Positions 32,036-42,047 of a stretch of DNA of 64,000 bases are shown one piece after another; the stretch's first letter is position 1, and every line of letters starts with the position of its first letter. This stretch comes from Nansenia antarctica. Its lineage: Eukaryota; Chordata; Actinopteri; Argentiniformes; Microstomatidae. The stretch spans positions 579,701 to 643,700 of the forward strand of contig OZ022346.1 of the NCBI GenBank assembly GCA_963989245.1, in the 5' to 3' direction. Both the position numbers and the translations under genes were made by a program. The notes beneath the pieces are model-generated. The model had not been told where the DNA came from and searched no databases. It worked only from the letters and a program-made list of their open reading frames with translations.

Positions 32036-32050
32036 TCCGCCTATATAACG
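32036..32050 (+). promoter_or_regulatory. TATA-box region of the LTR-like segment
   Basis: CGCCTATATAACGG stands about 50 bp downstream of an ATTGG/CCAAT box, a normal pol II core-promoter spacing. Confidence 0.45.
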
Positions 32051-32227
32051 GCATCTGTCGTCATTCAAAAGCCTTTGCTCCCTTCTCACTGGAGCTGTGC
32101 GGGTGGCTAGAGCTAAACAGTCCACAGATACGAGCGACCACAACACACACACACACACTGTATGGAAAGTTTGAGCGGCAGTGACGGCCGCGCGCTGCAC
32201 TTAGTATTTATTCTTGATTATTTTGAA

Positions 32228-32904
32228 CGTCTCGCTCAGCCCGTCAGTGACGGTGCAGTGTGTGTGTGTTAGCCCGTCAGTGACGGTGCAGTGGCAGTGT
32301 GTGTGTGTGTTAGCCCGTCAGTGACGGTGCAGTGTGTGTGTGTTAGCCCGTCAGTGACGGTGCAGTGTGTGTGTGTTAGCCCGTCAGTGACGGTGCAGTG
32401 TGTGTGTGTTAGCCCGTCAGTGACGGTGCAGTGTGTGTGTGTTAGCCCATCAGTGACGGTGCAGTGTGTGTGTGTTAGCCCGTCAGTGACGGTGCAGTGT
32501 GTGTGTGTTAGCCCGTCAGTGACGGTGTAGTGTGTGTGTGTGTGTGTTAGCCCGTCAGTGACGGTGCAGTGTGTGTGTGTTAGCCCGTCAGTGACGGTGC
32601 AGTGTGTGTGTGTGTTAGCCCGTCAGTGACGGTGCAGTGTGTGTGTGTTAGCCTGTCAGTGACGGTGCAGTGTGTGTGTGTTAGCCCGTCAGTGACGGTG
32701 CAGTGTGTGTGTGTTAGCCCGTCAGTGACGGTGCAGTGTGTGTGTGTGTTAGCCCGTCAGTGACGGTGCAGTGTGTGTGTGTTAGCCCGTCAGTGACGGT
32801 GCAGTGTGTGTGTTAGCCCGTCAGTGACGGTGCAGTGTGTGTGTGTGTTAGCCCGTCAGTGACGGTGCAGTGTGTGTGTGTGTTAGCCCGTCAGTGACGG
32901 TGCT
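32228..32904. repeat. 33-bp repeat with CCGTCAGTGACGG palindrome, 20 copies
   Basis: Units of TTAGCCCGTCAGTGACGGTG plus CAG and a (GT)n spacer, 31-41 bp long because the GT run varies. Each unit contains the perfect 13-bp palindrome CCGTCAGTGACGG with two opposed TGACG half sites. Two units of the same sequence are at 42186-42250. Confidence 0.97.
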
Positions 32905-32998
32905 GAGCCGTGCTGTACGTTAACAAACACGTGTGTACAGCTGTTCCTTTGTGTCGACCTCCCTCTGTGCCTAGAGACTCTTACACTAACGTTACCAC

Positions 32999-33412
32999 CA
33001 GGTGCTAGTTAGCTACGGTAGCTAACGTTACCACCAGGTGCTAGCTAACTAAGGTAGCTAATGTTACCACCAGGTGCTAGCTAGCTAAGGTAGCTAATGT
33101 TACCACCAGGTGCACTGCTAGCTAACTACGGTAGCTAATGTTACCACCAGGTGCTAGCTAGCTACGGTAGCTAACGTTACCACCAGGTGCTAGCTAACTA
33201 AGGTAGCTAATGTTACCACCAGGTGCTAGCTAGCTACGGTAGCTAATGTTACCACCAGGTGCTAGCTAACTAAGGTAGCTAATGTTACCACCAGGTGCTA
33301 GCTAGCTAAGGTAGCTAATGTTACCACCAGGTGCACTGCTAACTAAGGTAGCTAATGTTACCACCAGGTGCTAGCTAGCTAAGGTAGCTAATGTTACCAC
33401 CAGGTGCTAGTA
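32999..33412. repeat. 36-bp satellite, about 11 copies
   Basis: Unit TAGCTAATGTTACCACCAGG followed by TGCTAGCTAACTAAGG. Variants alternate AACTA/AGCTA and AAG/ACG; two units carry an inserted CACTGC. The variant order suggests two-unit higher-order blocks of 72 bp. Confidence 0.95.
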
Positions 33413-33887
33413 ATTAAGTTCAGACAAGGAAGTCTAGTCAACAAGGCTAGTAGGCCTCAGTGCAACACTCAGGTAATACAGGTAGCAGCTGAATATGTGT
33501 ATGTGGCTGTGTGACTGACATGGTTACATCAATGAGTAGATGAATGATGCAGTCAGTAGTACAGTACTATCTATTTCATAGACACATGATGGATGATGGG
33601 TGAAAATCAAAACAAGCACTCCACTTATCATCCACCGGCTGGCTTGGATGTGAAGATCCTACCACATATACATATATTTTTTAAGAAAATTGAAATATTT
33701 TCTTTTAAATAATCACAAAAAACATACTCACACACAAATAAATAACTATTTACAGAGAAGTGATAAGATTTATATATGAAATAGAACTTTTAATTAAATA
33801 TTAACAAATAAACACACATTCACACACAAATAAACAAGTTAACCTGAGGTACTATTTACTACTAACTATTTACAGAGAAGAAAAGAG

Positions 33888-34217
33888 CTACTCTTCCATC
33901 TCATTCTCTCTCATCTGCTCGATCCACTGGTCCTTCGTCAGAGACTCAGTCATAGGACAATATGGGTGTCCCTTATAATGGCTGTGGCCAGTCATTGCCT
34001 TGGGCTGCCCACACTTCTTGCAGAAGTTAGGCTTTCCACTCCGTTTGCGGACGTTCGGGGCAGCCAGATGAGGGGCAGGTGGAGCAAACAGGGTTTGGAG
34101 AATGACAGGAGGAGGGAGAGCAAATACAAGGGGGGAAGGGGTGGGGTTGGTGGTTGGAGGGAAAGTAAAGAGTGGACTGGTGAATGGTGGGTTTATATTC
34201 CCAAACATCTGGGGCAT
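33888..34217 (-). CDS. small reading frame with Cys-rich zinc-ribbon-like end
   Basis: A 109-codon frame: a Pro-rich N-terminal half (FPPTTNPTPSPLVFALPPP) then NVRKRSGKPNFCKKCGQPKA, MTGHSHYKGHPYCP and DQWIEQMRENEMEE. The CxxCGQP...TGHSxYxGxxYCP pattern (three Cys plus His) looks like a small zinc-binding module of the sort attached to fish transposon or retroelement proteins. No ATG context or splice site decides whether it is a gene. The family is not recognised by name. Confidence 0.4.
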   Translation of the reverse strand: MPQMFGNINPPFTSPLFTFPPTTNPTPSPLVFALPPPVILQTLFAPPAPHLAAPNVRKRSGKPNFCKKCGQPKAMTGHSHYKGHPYCPMTESLTKDQWIEQMRENEMEE

Positions 34218-34221
34218 AATT

Positions 34222-34375
34222 CCTAGTAAGACTGGAGGTCTATGCAGGTCCTAGTAAGACTGGAGGTCTATGCAGGTCCTAGTAAGACTGGAGGTCTATG
34301 CAGGTCCTAGTAAGACTGGAGGTCTATGCAGGTCCTAGTAAGACTGGAGGTCTATGCAGGTCCTAGTAAGACTCT
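34222..34375 (+). repeat. 28-bp tandem repeat, 5.5 copies
   Basis: Unit CCTAGTAAGACTGGAGGTCT then ATGCAGGT, with no variation, next to the truncated LINE copy at 34419. Confidence 0.95.
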
Positions 34376-34418
34376 TAACCCTTAAAGCGTTATCTATAAA
34401 TCAATATTGTTTCTATTA

Positions 34419-34965
34419 TTATATGTGGGGACGGAAGGAGGGGGCGTACTTTCCTTCTAGGGCTACCGCGGAGTCCAGGATAGTGTCATTTAGCCAGGTT
34501 TCCGTGAGAATAATCACACAGCTATCTCCCACGATGTTATTGGTAACGACATGCAGTCTCAATTCGTCCATCTTGTTTGCCAGAGACCTGACGTTGGATG
34601 GGAAAATACTCGGCAAAGCAGGTTTATTCAGGCTTCTCCTCAGCCTGGCTAGCAGGCCCCCCCTTCGTCCTCGGCGTTGCTTACGGTCTCGCCACCGTCG
34701 TTTACGCTTGAGTGTTGGGAGAGCGTAGTATTGTTCACCCGGCGACCGAGCATTGTCGAGTGGAATCCTTTGTTGTTTCAAGAATTCCGTTGTTACAGTC
34801 CTCTCGTTTTGCGCACCAACTTCTAGTAAGTCTAGTCTGCTGTAGGTACTATTTACACAACCGTTCCCTATAAGTACTAAAATAAAAATGTACATACAAA
34901 TGTACTTAAAAACACTAAAAAACACCAGCGTTGAAGCCACTCTGGCTAACATCTGCAGTATGCAA
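34419..34965 (-). pseudogene. 5' end of a CR1/Rex-group LINE, 3'-truncated copy
   Basis: The minus-strand frame of 177 codons begins MLARVASTLVFFSVFKYICM, continues YIFILVLIGNGCVNSTYSRL, a basic stretch (LKRKRRWRDRKQRRGRRGG) and the start of the endonuclease (SNVRSLANKMDELRLHVVTN, VIILTETWLNDTI). It matches the 5' part of the LINE at 23528-26795 but keeps the leader in frame, so it shows that leader and endonuclease are one ORF. The copy stops at about 34440, leaving a 5' end without a 3' end, the reverse of normal LINE truncation. Confidence 0.85.
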
Positions 34966-35162
34966 TAATTAGTAATAATTTTGACATTTAGCAGACGCTT
35001 TTAATCCAAAGCGACTTACAATTACAAATTACAGGGACATTCCCCCTGGAGTAACTGAGGGCTAAGTGCCTTACCCAAGGGCACACTAGTAGTGGTGTGG
35101 CTTCAGGCGGGATTTGAACTCACAACCTTCTGATCACAAGTCCAACTCACTATCCACGAGAC

Positions 35163-36844
35163 CAGAGGTTCCCAAACTTTTTTTAACCAAGGCACCCCTT
35201 AAGCTTTCCCCCTTCTCCAAGGCACCCCAACTCTACGAAGATTTAAAAAATGCCTCGGAGCTTAAACTAAAAACAATACACGATGAATTGGTTTGAAAAT
35301 GTGTGTTTATATATAATACATAAGTATTGCCCCAATGAATTTTAACAAGATAATAAAAGTAATAAATGGGCAAGAATGCATAGGTCAGTCAAACTATCGC
35401 TAAATTAAATAAAATTGTGGCCCTCAAGGATTGTACAATATGGGAGGAGACTCCGAGGGAATTCTTCACACAAATAAAATATCAAAGGCCTGTATAATCA
35501 ATCAATGGAACAATGCTTTTTTGGGGGGCTTAAATTCTCATTTCAATGCTCATTCTGAGATTATTATTTCACATCTGAACCAAACGGGTAACTCACAGCT
35601 ATAATAATTTAACAATAATAATCATGACAGAATTGTAAAAATTGAGAGAAATACAAAACAAAGAAATATGTTGTGCGCATTAGTGGGACACATGCGCCTG
35701 CTTTTGGGAGCAGAGTCTCTTTATGCGGGGAGAGATAGTGGACAGCGCGACACGCAGGTCCTGTTCCACTGACAGTCGCGTGCGTGTCTTGTTCTTGACG
35801 TATGCTAGAGAAGAAAAAGCCAGCTCGCACAAGTAGGAGGTTGGGAAGGGTAAAAGCACCTTGATGGCGCTCTCTGAGAGAGATGGATATTCATGTCCCA
35901 CAAGCAGCCAAAACCTATCCAAACCTAGCTCACCATGTTTGAGCTTCAGTGTGCGGTCCATAATGAGCTCTGCCAGTTCATCTTGAGCTTTGCTGCTCAA
36001 ACTAGCGGCTGATGCTGATGAGAGGGGATTGAACGGATCCCGGAGCCAGTCGTAGTCTTCGTTCATTGGAGGGAAATAGGACTCAAATCTCTCCTCCAGC
36101 ATACGTAGGTGCGCAGCGATCAGATTCAAGAAAGACGCTGACTTGTGTGCTGCGTCATTGGCCGTCAACGTAAACATTTCAATGTTTTTCTTGGCCACCC
36201 CGTCTTGCCACCGTCTCAATTTGGATCGGAATCCGTTCAGTTTGTCTGTCGCTGTCAGGATATTCTCAGCCTTCCCTTGCATTTTTATGTTGAGGTCATT
36301 AAGGTGGCTGAAAATATCTGCCAGATAAGCAAGCTTAATCCACCACGATTCATCTTCCAATTGTTCTTTGTATGGCAAGTCGTGCTCACTGACAAAAGTG
36401 ATCAGTTCATCTCGGAGCTCATAGACACGGGATAACACCTTGCCCCGCGACAGCCAGCGGACCTCTGTGTGTAATAAGAGCCCCTCATGCTCGGACCCCA
36501 TCTCATTGCACAATGTGCTGAACAGCCGTGACTTCAGCGGGCGTGATTTTACATAATTAACCACCGCTAATTTTCACCGCTTGGTCCAAGACTTCAGTGA
36601 GGAGTAGTTAGTTAGTAACTAGTAGGCCTAGTTAGTAAATTAATATCTTTCAAATCTGAGAAATATATCTTTTATTTGCTTATGAACTCCATTGCACATG
36701 TAATAAACAAACGTTTATTAATGTATTATTATTATAATTTTATATTATCCTTTTTTTTTTTCTTTTTTTTTTTTACGAGCAGATTTGGCGGCACCCCCGG
36801 ACAGGTGCCGCGGCACCCCAGGGAACCCACTTTGGGAACCTCTG
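35163..36844. mobile_element. hAT-type element with ZBED/SCAND3-like transposase
   Basis: TIRs CAGAGGTTCCCAAA (left) and TTTGGGAACCTCTG (right) are perfect inverse copies. Flanks CACGAGAC (35155-35162) and CACTAGAC (36845-36852) are an 8-bp target duplication with one later mutation. Repeated GGCACCCC motifs lie next to both TIRs. Total length 1.68 kb with one transposase fragment, so it is internally deleted. It inserted into a SINE. Confidence 0.92.
35680..36600 (-). pseudogene. hAT transposase, C-terminal half (ZBED5/SCAND3-like)
   Basis: The frame reads VNYVKSRPLKSRLFSTLCNE, LLHTEVRWLSRGKVLSRVYE, LAYLADIFSHLNDLNIKMQG and LRRWQDGVAKKNIEMFTLT. It ends with the hATC dimerisation domain LLPFPTSYLCELAFSSLAYV followed by KNKTRTRLSVEQDLRVALS. 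This is the group of domesticated-looking transposases including ZBED5 and SCAND3. The N-terminal BED finger and first catalytic part are gone, and upstream of 36564 the frame is shifted by one base (DQAVKI then VNYVK). Otherwise 294 codons remain open, pointing to a recent internal deletion. Confidence 0.9.
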
Positions 36845-36875
36845 CACTAGACCACCACTACCCCTCATGAACAAT

Positions 36876-37046
36876 GGAAGCTACCAGAACAACGTAAGGT
36901 ACAGAACATGAAAAGAAAACAAAAGACCAGGGTAGAAACGAACAACTTTCCCTCAGCTTAACTGTGTCAACTGTCACCAAAAGACCGAAAAACATTCAAA
37001 CTGAACTTGTTTGAACTGGTTGTGTGAATAAAACACACTCCAATCA
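36876..37046. other. no recognisable feature
   Basis: Short AT-rich linker between the SINE and the next open frame. Confidence 0.4.
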
Positions 37047-37439
37047 TCACTTTGATGTGCCACTAATCATCTTCATGAGGATGAGAACATGCTCTTCCAG
37101 TTTATCAATCTTTCTCTTCAGGTCCACGTAGCAGCAGCATTGGTTGCAAGGACCGTTGACGCTCTTTGAGTGTGTTGTGCTCTGTGGTTCCTTGGGTCCA
37201 CCCCACCATTCAATCTTCTGTGCAGCGTGATCGTAGCCAGGGGCCGGGGCTGGTGTGACCTCCTCCGTGGCCAGGTGGTTCTGGTTCTGCCTTGGGGTGT
37301 TGACTGGGCCGGCGGCGGTGGTGGGGGTGGTGGTGGTGGTCTTGGCCCAGCTCAGGTCAGGCTCAGGACTGGGGGGGGTGGGGGTGGGGGTGGGGGCGGT
37401 GTTCTTCAGCTTGGCCTGGGCCAGGCCCTGCAGGATCAT
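37047..37439 (-). CDS. unrecognised Thr/Pro-rich frame with C-terminal coiled segment
   Basis: A 130-codon frame: MILQGLAQAKLKN, then a Pro/Thr-rich stretch (TPTPTPPSPEPDLSWAKTTT), a middle with TPAPAPGYDHAAQKIEWWGG, then NGPCNQCCCYVDLKRKIDKL and EEHVLILMKMISGTSK with a stop. A CxxCCC cluster followed by a leucine-rich helix (DLKRKIDKLEEHV) is a believable protein end, perhaps a last exon. The upstream plus-strand sequence is G-rich because of the Pro tracts. Neither the family nor a splice acceptor could be assigned. Confidence 0.35.
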   Translation of the reverse strand: MILQGLAQAKLKNTAPTPTPTPPSPEPDLSWAKTTTTTPTTAAGPVNTPRQNQNHLATEEVTPAPAPGYDHAAQKIEWWGGPKEPQSTTHSKSVNGPCNQCCCYVDLKRKIDKLEEHVLILMKMISGTSK

Positions 37440-37505
37440 GGTGTTGAGGTGGCCGCTGCCGCGCGCCGTATGCAGTATAGATTAACTATGTATTATGTAG
37501 ATTAA

Positions 37506-37950
37506 CAGTATAGATTAAAAATGCAGTATAAATTAACTACAAATTGAAAGGTAGTATAGTGTTTGATGAATTAAAAAATTTAAAAATATATAGTTTGACC
37601 TCAGGTGTGTCTTACCCTGGTACCAATTTCAATATTATTTCATCCATCTTCTCTTCTCTATATTGGAAACCTATTTATTCTGCTGAATTCACTGCTATAA
37701 GATATGCAATTGACCTATTGATTTTTATGAGTTAGTAATTCCGCTCTAATTCTCAGAACACTAGATGGCACTGCTTACTACTACATTACATTAACTACTA
37801 CTACTAAATATGAAGCTACCCCCAACCTAGTACATCTATGCCCCCAGCTGAATGTAGAGTAAATCATTTACACTTTTTTTGTTTAATGATCTTGATGATA
37901 CAGAAATCATACACATGTATAGGTTAATGGGGGAAATATAAACATTTTAC
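37506..37950. other. no recognisable gene
   Basis: AT-rich; short frames only. Confidence 0.4.
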
Positions 37951-37951
37951 T

Positions 37952-39167
37952 CTCTATTTACAAATTGTACAGTATTGTACAGGCAAACAAATTGTATTTG
38001 TCGCTATGCTGCACACACAAGTACAACATACTAGATCCACGGTGCTGTGAGAAGGTTTGTCAATGTTTTTCAACCAACAACATGGCAGGAATAGTAATCC
38101 ATTCTCTATTTACAAATTGTACAGTATTGTACAGGCAAACAAATTGTATTTGTCGCTATGCTGCACACACAAGTACAACATACTAGATCCACGGTGCTGT
38201 GAGAAGGTTTGTCAATGTTTTTCAACCAACAACATGGCAGGAATAGTAATCCATTCTCTATTTACAAATTGTACAGTATTGTACAGGCAAACAAATTGTA
38301 TTTGTCGCTATGCTGCACACACAAGTACAACATACTAGATCCACGGTGCTGTGAGAAGGTTTGTCAATGTTTTTCAACCAACAACATGGCAGGAATAGTA
38401 ATCCATTCTCTATTTACAAATTGTACAGTATTGTACAGGCAAACAAATTGTATTTGTCGCTATGCTGCACACACAAGTACAACATACTAGATCCACGGTG
38501 CTGTGAGAAGGTTTGTCAATGTTTTTCAACCAACAACATGGCAGGAATAGTAATCCATTCTCTATTTACAAATTGTACAGTATTGTACAGGCAAACAAAT
38601 TGTATTTGTCGCTATGCTGCACACACAAGTACAACATACTAGATCCACGGTGCTGTGAGAAGGTTTGTCAATGTTTTTCAACCAACAACATGGCAGGAAT
38701 AGTAATCCATTCTCTATTTACAAATTGTACAGTATTGTACAGGCAAACAAATTGTATTTGTCGCTATGCTGCACACACAAGTACAACATACTAGATCCAC
38801 GGTGCTGTGAGAAGGTTTGTCAATGTTTTTCAACCAACAACATGGCAGGAATAGTAATCCATTCTCTATTTACAAATTGTACAGTATTGTACAGGCAAAC
38901 AAATTGTATTTGTCGCTATGCTGCACACACAAGTACAACATACTAGATCCACGGTGCTGTGAGAAGGTTTGTCAATGTTTTTCAACCAACAACATGGCAG
39001 GAATAGTAATCCATTCTCTATTTACAAATTGTACAGTATTGTACAGGCAAACAAATTGTATTTGTCGCTATGCTGCACACACAAGTACAACATACTAGAT
39101 CCACGGTGCTGTGAGAAGGTTTGTCAATGTTTTTCAACCAACAACATGGCAGGAATAGGAATCCATT
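37952..39167. repeat. 152-bp satellite, 8 near-identical copies
   Basis: Starts of CTCTATTTACAAATTGTACA at 37952, 38104, 38256, 38408, 38560, 38712, 38864 and 39016. The units look identical by eye until the last, which has AATAGGAATC in place of AATAGTAATC and then diverges. A 93-codon frame recurs in each unit, running from one unit into the next because 152 is not a multiple of three; this is a consequence of the repeat. The lack of divergence means very recent amplification or homogenisation (or an assembly feature). Confidence 0.97.
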
Positions 39168-39202
39168 CTCTGTGTCAAATAGTCATTTATTTTGGCAGGG
39201 TT

Positions 39203-39840
39203 TACCATACCCTTGAGCAGGCACAGGAGACCGAGGGAAAAACAACAGGCGGACGTTTGGCCGGCCTCGGACGGCAGGGCAGGGGGTCTGCAGGAGCTAG
39301 GGTCGGGACTGTTTTAACAGGGGGGCGACCGCGGCGGGGCGGGTGGGCCACCTCGATGGGACGGTCCAAGTCCAGATGAGCTGGCTTAAGGCGATCCACC
39401 GAGATGCGTTCCTTACTACCCCCCATGTCGATAATAAAGGATTTGTCGCCTGTCTCCACGACCCGGTAGGGACCATCATAGGGCGGTTGCAGAGGGGCTC
39501 GATGGGCGTCTTGGCGGATAAAGACATACCCCGCTGCCTTCAGATCAGGCGGGACACGTACCTTAGGAACGCCGTGGCATCAGGTAGGGATCGGCCGGAA
39601 GGACTTGGCCTTGTCCAGCAGCGCACTTCGCTGTTCTGGTGCTGACCAGGGGACCGTAGCACAGGGGAGGAAATCCCCCGGAACCCGGAGGGGTTGGCCG
39701 TACACCAGCTCAGCAGAGGACGAAAGGAGGTCCTCCTTAGGTGCAGTACGGAGTCCCAGCATCACCCAAGGAAGCCTGTCGACCCAGCCGTCGCCCCGGA
39801 GATCGGCTTTAAGGGCAGCCTTCATGGACATATATAAATT
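39203..39840 (-). pseudogene. Ty3/gypsy pol C-terminus (integrase end)
   Basis: Minus-strand frames read SMKAALKADLRGDGWVDRLP, WVMLGLRTAPKEDLLSSSAE and LVYGQPLRVPGDFLP. A frameshift follows, then ETGDKSFIIDMGGSKERISV, DRLKPAHLDLDRP and a Pro/Arg-rich tail to a stop at about 39203. These are the end of the integrase core and the GPF/Y-like C-terminal module of a fish Ty3 element. The front part is cut near 39840 where AT-rich sequence begins. No LTR was identified downstream. Confidence 0.85.
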
Positions 39841-40017
39841 AACATATAATTTAATAATAACACAGAATTTATTAATTATAAATTCAACATCTGTAGTCAA
39901 GAGAAATTGTGCAACCTTTCTAAACAAGCATCTAGAGAGGGCCTCAGAGCGACAGGGCAACGGAACATCTTGAGTCAGCACAGCGAAGTGGTCGGGCGGC
40001 GGTGTAGGGCTTGACAC

Positions 40018-40115
40018 TGGCCTGGAGGTAACAGTGTCACTGTTTGAACAGTTTCACTGTTTGAACAGTGAAACAGTGAAACACCATGTCTTTGAACAGT
40101 GACACAGTCTCCAAG
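40018..40115. repeat. short inverted/direct repeats of CACTGTTTGAACAGT
   Basis: CACTGTTTGAACAGT is nearly palindromic and occurs with its inverse GAACAGTGAAACAGTGAAAC within 90 bp, able to form a hairpin. Function unknown. Confidence 0.6.
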
Positions 40116-40239
40116 TCAAAGTCCATGAGGTAGGCGGAACTGGAGGTGAAGCTGGCGGGAGACTGGTGGGAGCTGGCTTTAGATAGGATGAATTCATCCT
40201 GTGCTTGACTTAGTCTGATCCAGCTAAAGGTGGTGCACA

Positions 40240-40470
40240 GAGCCCACTAAAGGTGGTGCACAGAACTAAATCTAAACTACATGAAATGTACCCTGATTCC
40301 GATCCCAAATGTGATCATTGCGGCAGTCTACAGGCAGACCTCTCACATGTGTTCTGGTCTTGCCCAAAGGTGGGAACATATTGGTCTTTCAATTTTTTTA
40401 ATGTCTTCTTGATATTGTTGAATAACAGTTTACAACCTTGCCCGTTACTGGCCATTTTCAGGGTGCCAGT
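40240..40470 (+). pseudogene. L1/Tx1-type LINE ORF2 C-terminal fragment
   Basis: The frame reads VHRTKSKLHEMYPDSDPKCD, HCGSLQADLSHVFWSCPKVG and TYWSFNFFNVF, the CxxC...HxFWxCP cysteine-histidine motif found near the C-terminus of vertebrate L1-clade ORF2, followed by LLAIFRV. It is cut on both sides; an (ATT)n tract follows. GGTGGTGCACAGA is duplicated just upstream at 40229 and 40253. Confidence 0.8.
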
Positions 40471-40476
40471 CTGTTC

Positions 40477-40477
<1 letters not shown>

Positions 40478-40531
<54 letters not shown>
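40478..40531. repeat. (ATT)n microsatellite
   Basis: About 17 uninterrupted ATT units. Confidence 0.97.
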
Positions 40532-40534
40532 TTT

Positions 40535-42000
40535 AATTGTGGTTAAAACTGGGACAACTTCGTAGTGAATGTGGAAAATCGGGACATTTTAATGCTTAAC
40601 AGACATTTGTCAGGACTCGGGACACCCTACTCGGGACAATCCCTGACACCCCGGGACGTCTGGCGGTAACATCTGGCCCAGGAACAGTTTACAAAATGTG
40701 CTTCACCTGAAATCAATCACACTAGCTAGTCAACTAACAGAGCTTGTTTTTTGAGCCTGCTAACAATGTAGTGTTATAGTTAACTAGGTAGCAGTGGGGA
40801 TTACTCACCGAATCCATTGCATTGCAGCATTTTGGCTTGACTAGCGAGTTTGTGTTGTGATTTTCCACAACTTTGAAATGTATTTCCGTGTTTCAAAATG
40901 TCTGAACATTTTGATTGGTTGCCCAAATGACCAGACCGTGTCACATACCATGATGTCACGATTTCAAAATCACACAGAAATAAAATGAAGCATTTTCATG
41001 TATACCACAACTTTTTTTTCAATCTCCTGAGGCGCTATTCTTCTCACTTTTGCTTTACCATTATCCTGGTGAATAAAAACTGACCTTACAGTTATGAATG
41101 GCTTACTGTTACAAACTTGAGTAGCCTAGTCTAGAGGGCTACGGCTGCCTAGTAGTCTGGTAAACTAGCCTGTATGTTTTGATTTGAGTTGTAAGAGCAT
41201 GCGGACCGTGCTGCATATGATGTAACCTGGGGAGGCAGTTGGCTACTCACCTGGATCCAGACACGCTCCGTCGAGACACAGCAGTCGGCCAGCCCAAGCA
41301 GGGCGACACATGATAATATATAACACGCAAAACAATCCCAAAGAATATTATAATATCCAATTTAAGATATGAAAACAAATCCTGCATTCTTCGACGGCCA
41401 CTGAAAGAAGAAGCATTTTTTTATGGTCCACTTTAAACATCTTTTACTTTAGCAAATTACATTGCATAGACATTCTTGTATAAATGTGTAATCATTGCAT
41501 GTAATTATTGCTTCAGATTTGTATTCTGTTTTACTTATTATGAAGCACTGGCGCGTCACATTTGACCGCAGGTTTTTGTTTCCAGTAGGCAAGGCCTATG
41601 TAACTGCACCAATTATGTCCATGTTATATTCAATATGTCAGTTCTTTAAAACACAAAATGGGGTATTCTAATGATTCTTTAGTCCTGACTAAACACAACT
41701 AGATATATGTCATATATATATGATATTATTCTTATTATATTATATTATGATCTTTTCCAGAGCTCGCTCCCAGATCTTACACACATACCTCATTGATATA
41801 GCCTCTTTTATACATCTGTACATTACATACTGTACATGAGCTACCGTAACTGTACTTAGCTCATATACCTCTACACTACCATACATGCCATACTGTACCT
41901 ATTACTATCATTGTCATGTTTTTATATCATGTTTTTATATCACTATGTGCACTTCTGGTTAGAAGCTAACAAGCTAAGCTTGTTTTATATGAACATAAGA
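40535..42000. other. AT-rich stretch without recognisable gene
   Basis: No frame above 60 codons and no transposon termini that could be paired were seen; TATATGATATTATT-type microsatellite-like sequence near 41700. Confidence 0.4.
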
Positions 42001-42047
42001 GTCGCCAAGTTGGCAACACTGAACACTGGTTGTTTTTGATAGCCAAC

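Larger units (their letters stand above)
31880..32990 (+). mobile_element. LTR-like promoter segment with expanded repeats
   Basis: A CCCATTGGCTGGC box (inverted CCAAT) near 31990 and TATATAAC near 32041 are followed by an amplified block that starts GTCTCGCTCAGCCCGTCAGT and a segment GTGTCGACCTCCCTCTGTGC up to GAGACTCTTACAC near 32988. The same start and end occur at 42186-42304 with only two repeats in between and a different upstream TATA region, so both look like U3-R-U5 parts of related LTRs. No gag/pol lies next to either. It could instead be an RNA pol II promoter of another mobile family. Confidence 0.45.
34977..36875 (-). mobile_element. tRNA-headed SINE with V-SINE-like tail, split by hAT element
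   Basis: Read on the minus strand from 36875: GTAGTGGTGGTCTAGTG then (after the hAT gap) GATAGTGAGTTGGACTTGTG, a B box GAGTTCAAATCCCG, a GGCACTTAGCCCTCAGTTAC segment, and the end AAGTCGCTTTGGATTAAAAG plus CGTCTGCTAAATG at about 34985. The TCGCTTTGGATAAAAGCGTC tail is the well-known 3' end of fish tRNA-SINEs mobilised by LINEs. The SINE is cut at 35163 by the hAT element below and continues at 36845. Confidence 0.85.

Noticed and set aside
32228..32904. CRISPR-like palindromic repeats with GT spacers
   Set aside because: Spacers are only variable GT runs and there are no cas genes; tandem repeat growth explains it.
35680..36564. Domesticated ZBED/SCAND3 host gene
   Set aside because: The frame is inside an element with intact TIRs and an 8-bp duplication and lacks the N-terminal half, so it is a mobile remnant.
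37965..39379. Series of identical 93-codon frames
   Set aside because: Each spans two 152-bp satellite units; the repetition of the frame reflects the satellite, and composition is not protein-like.
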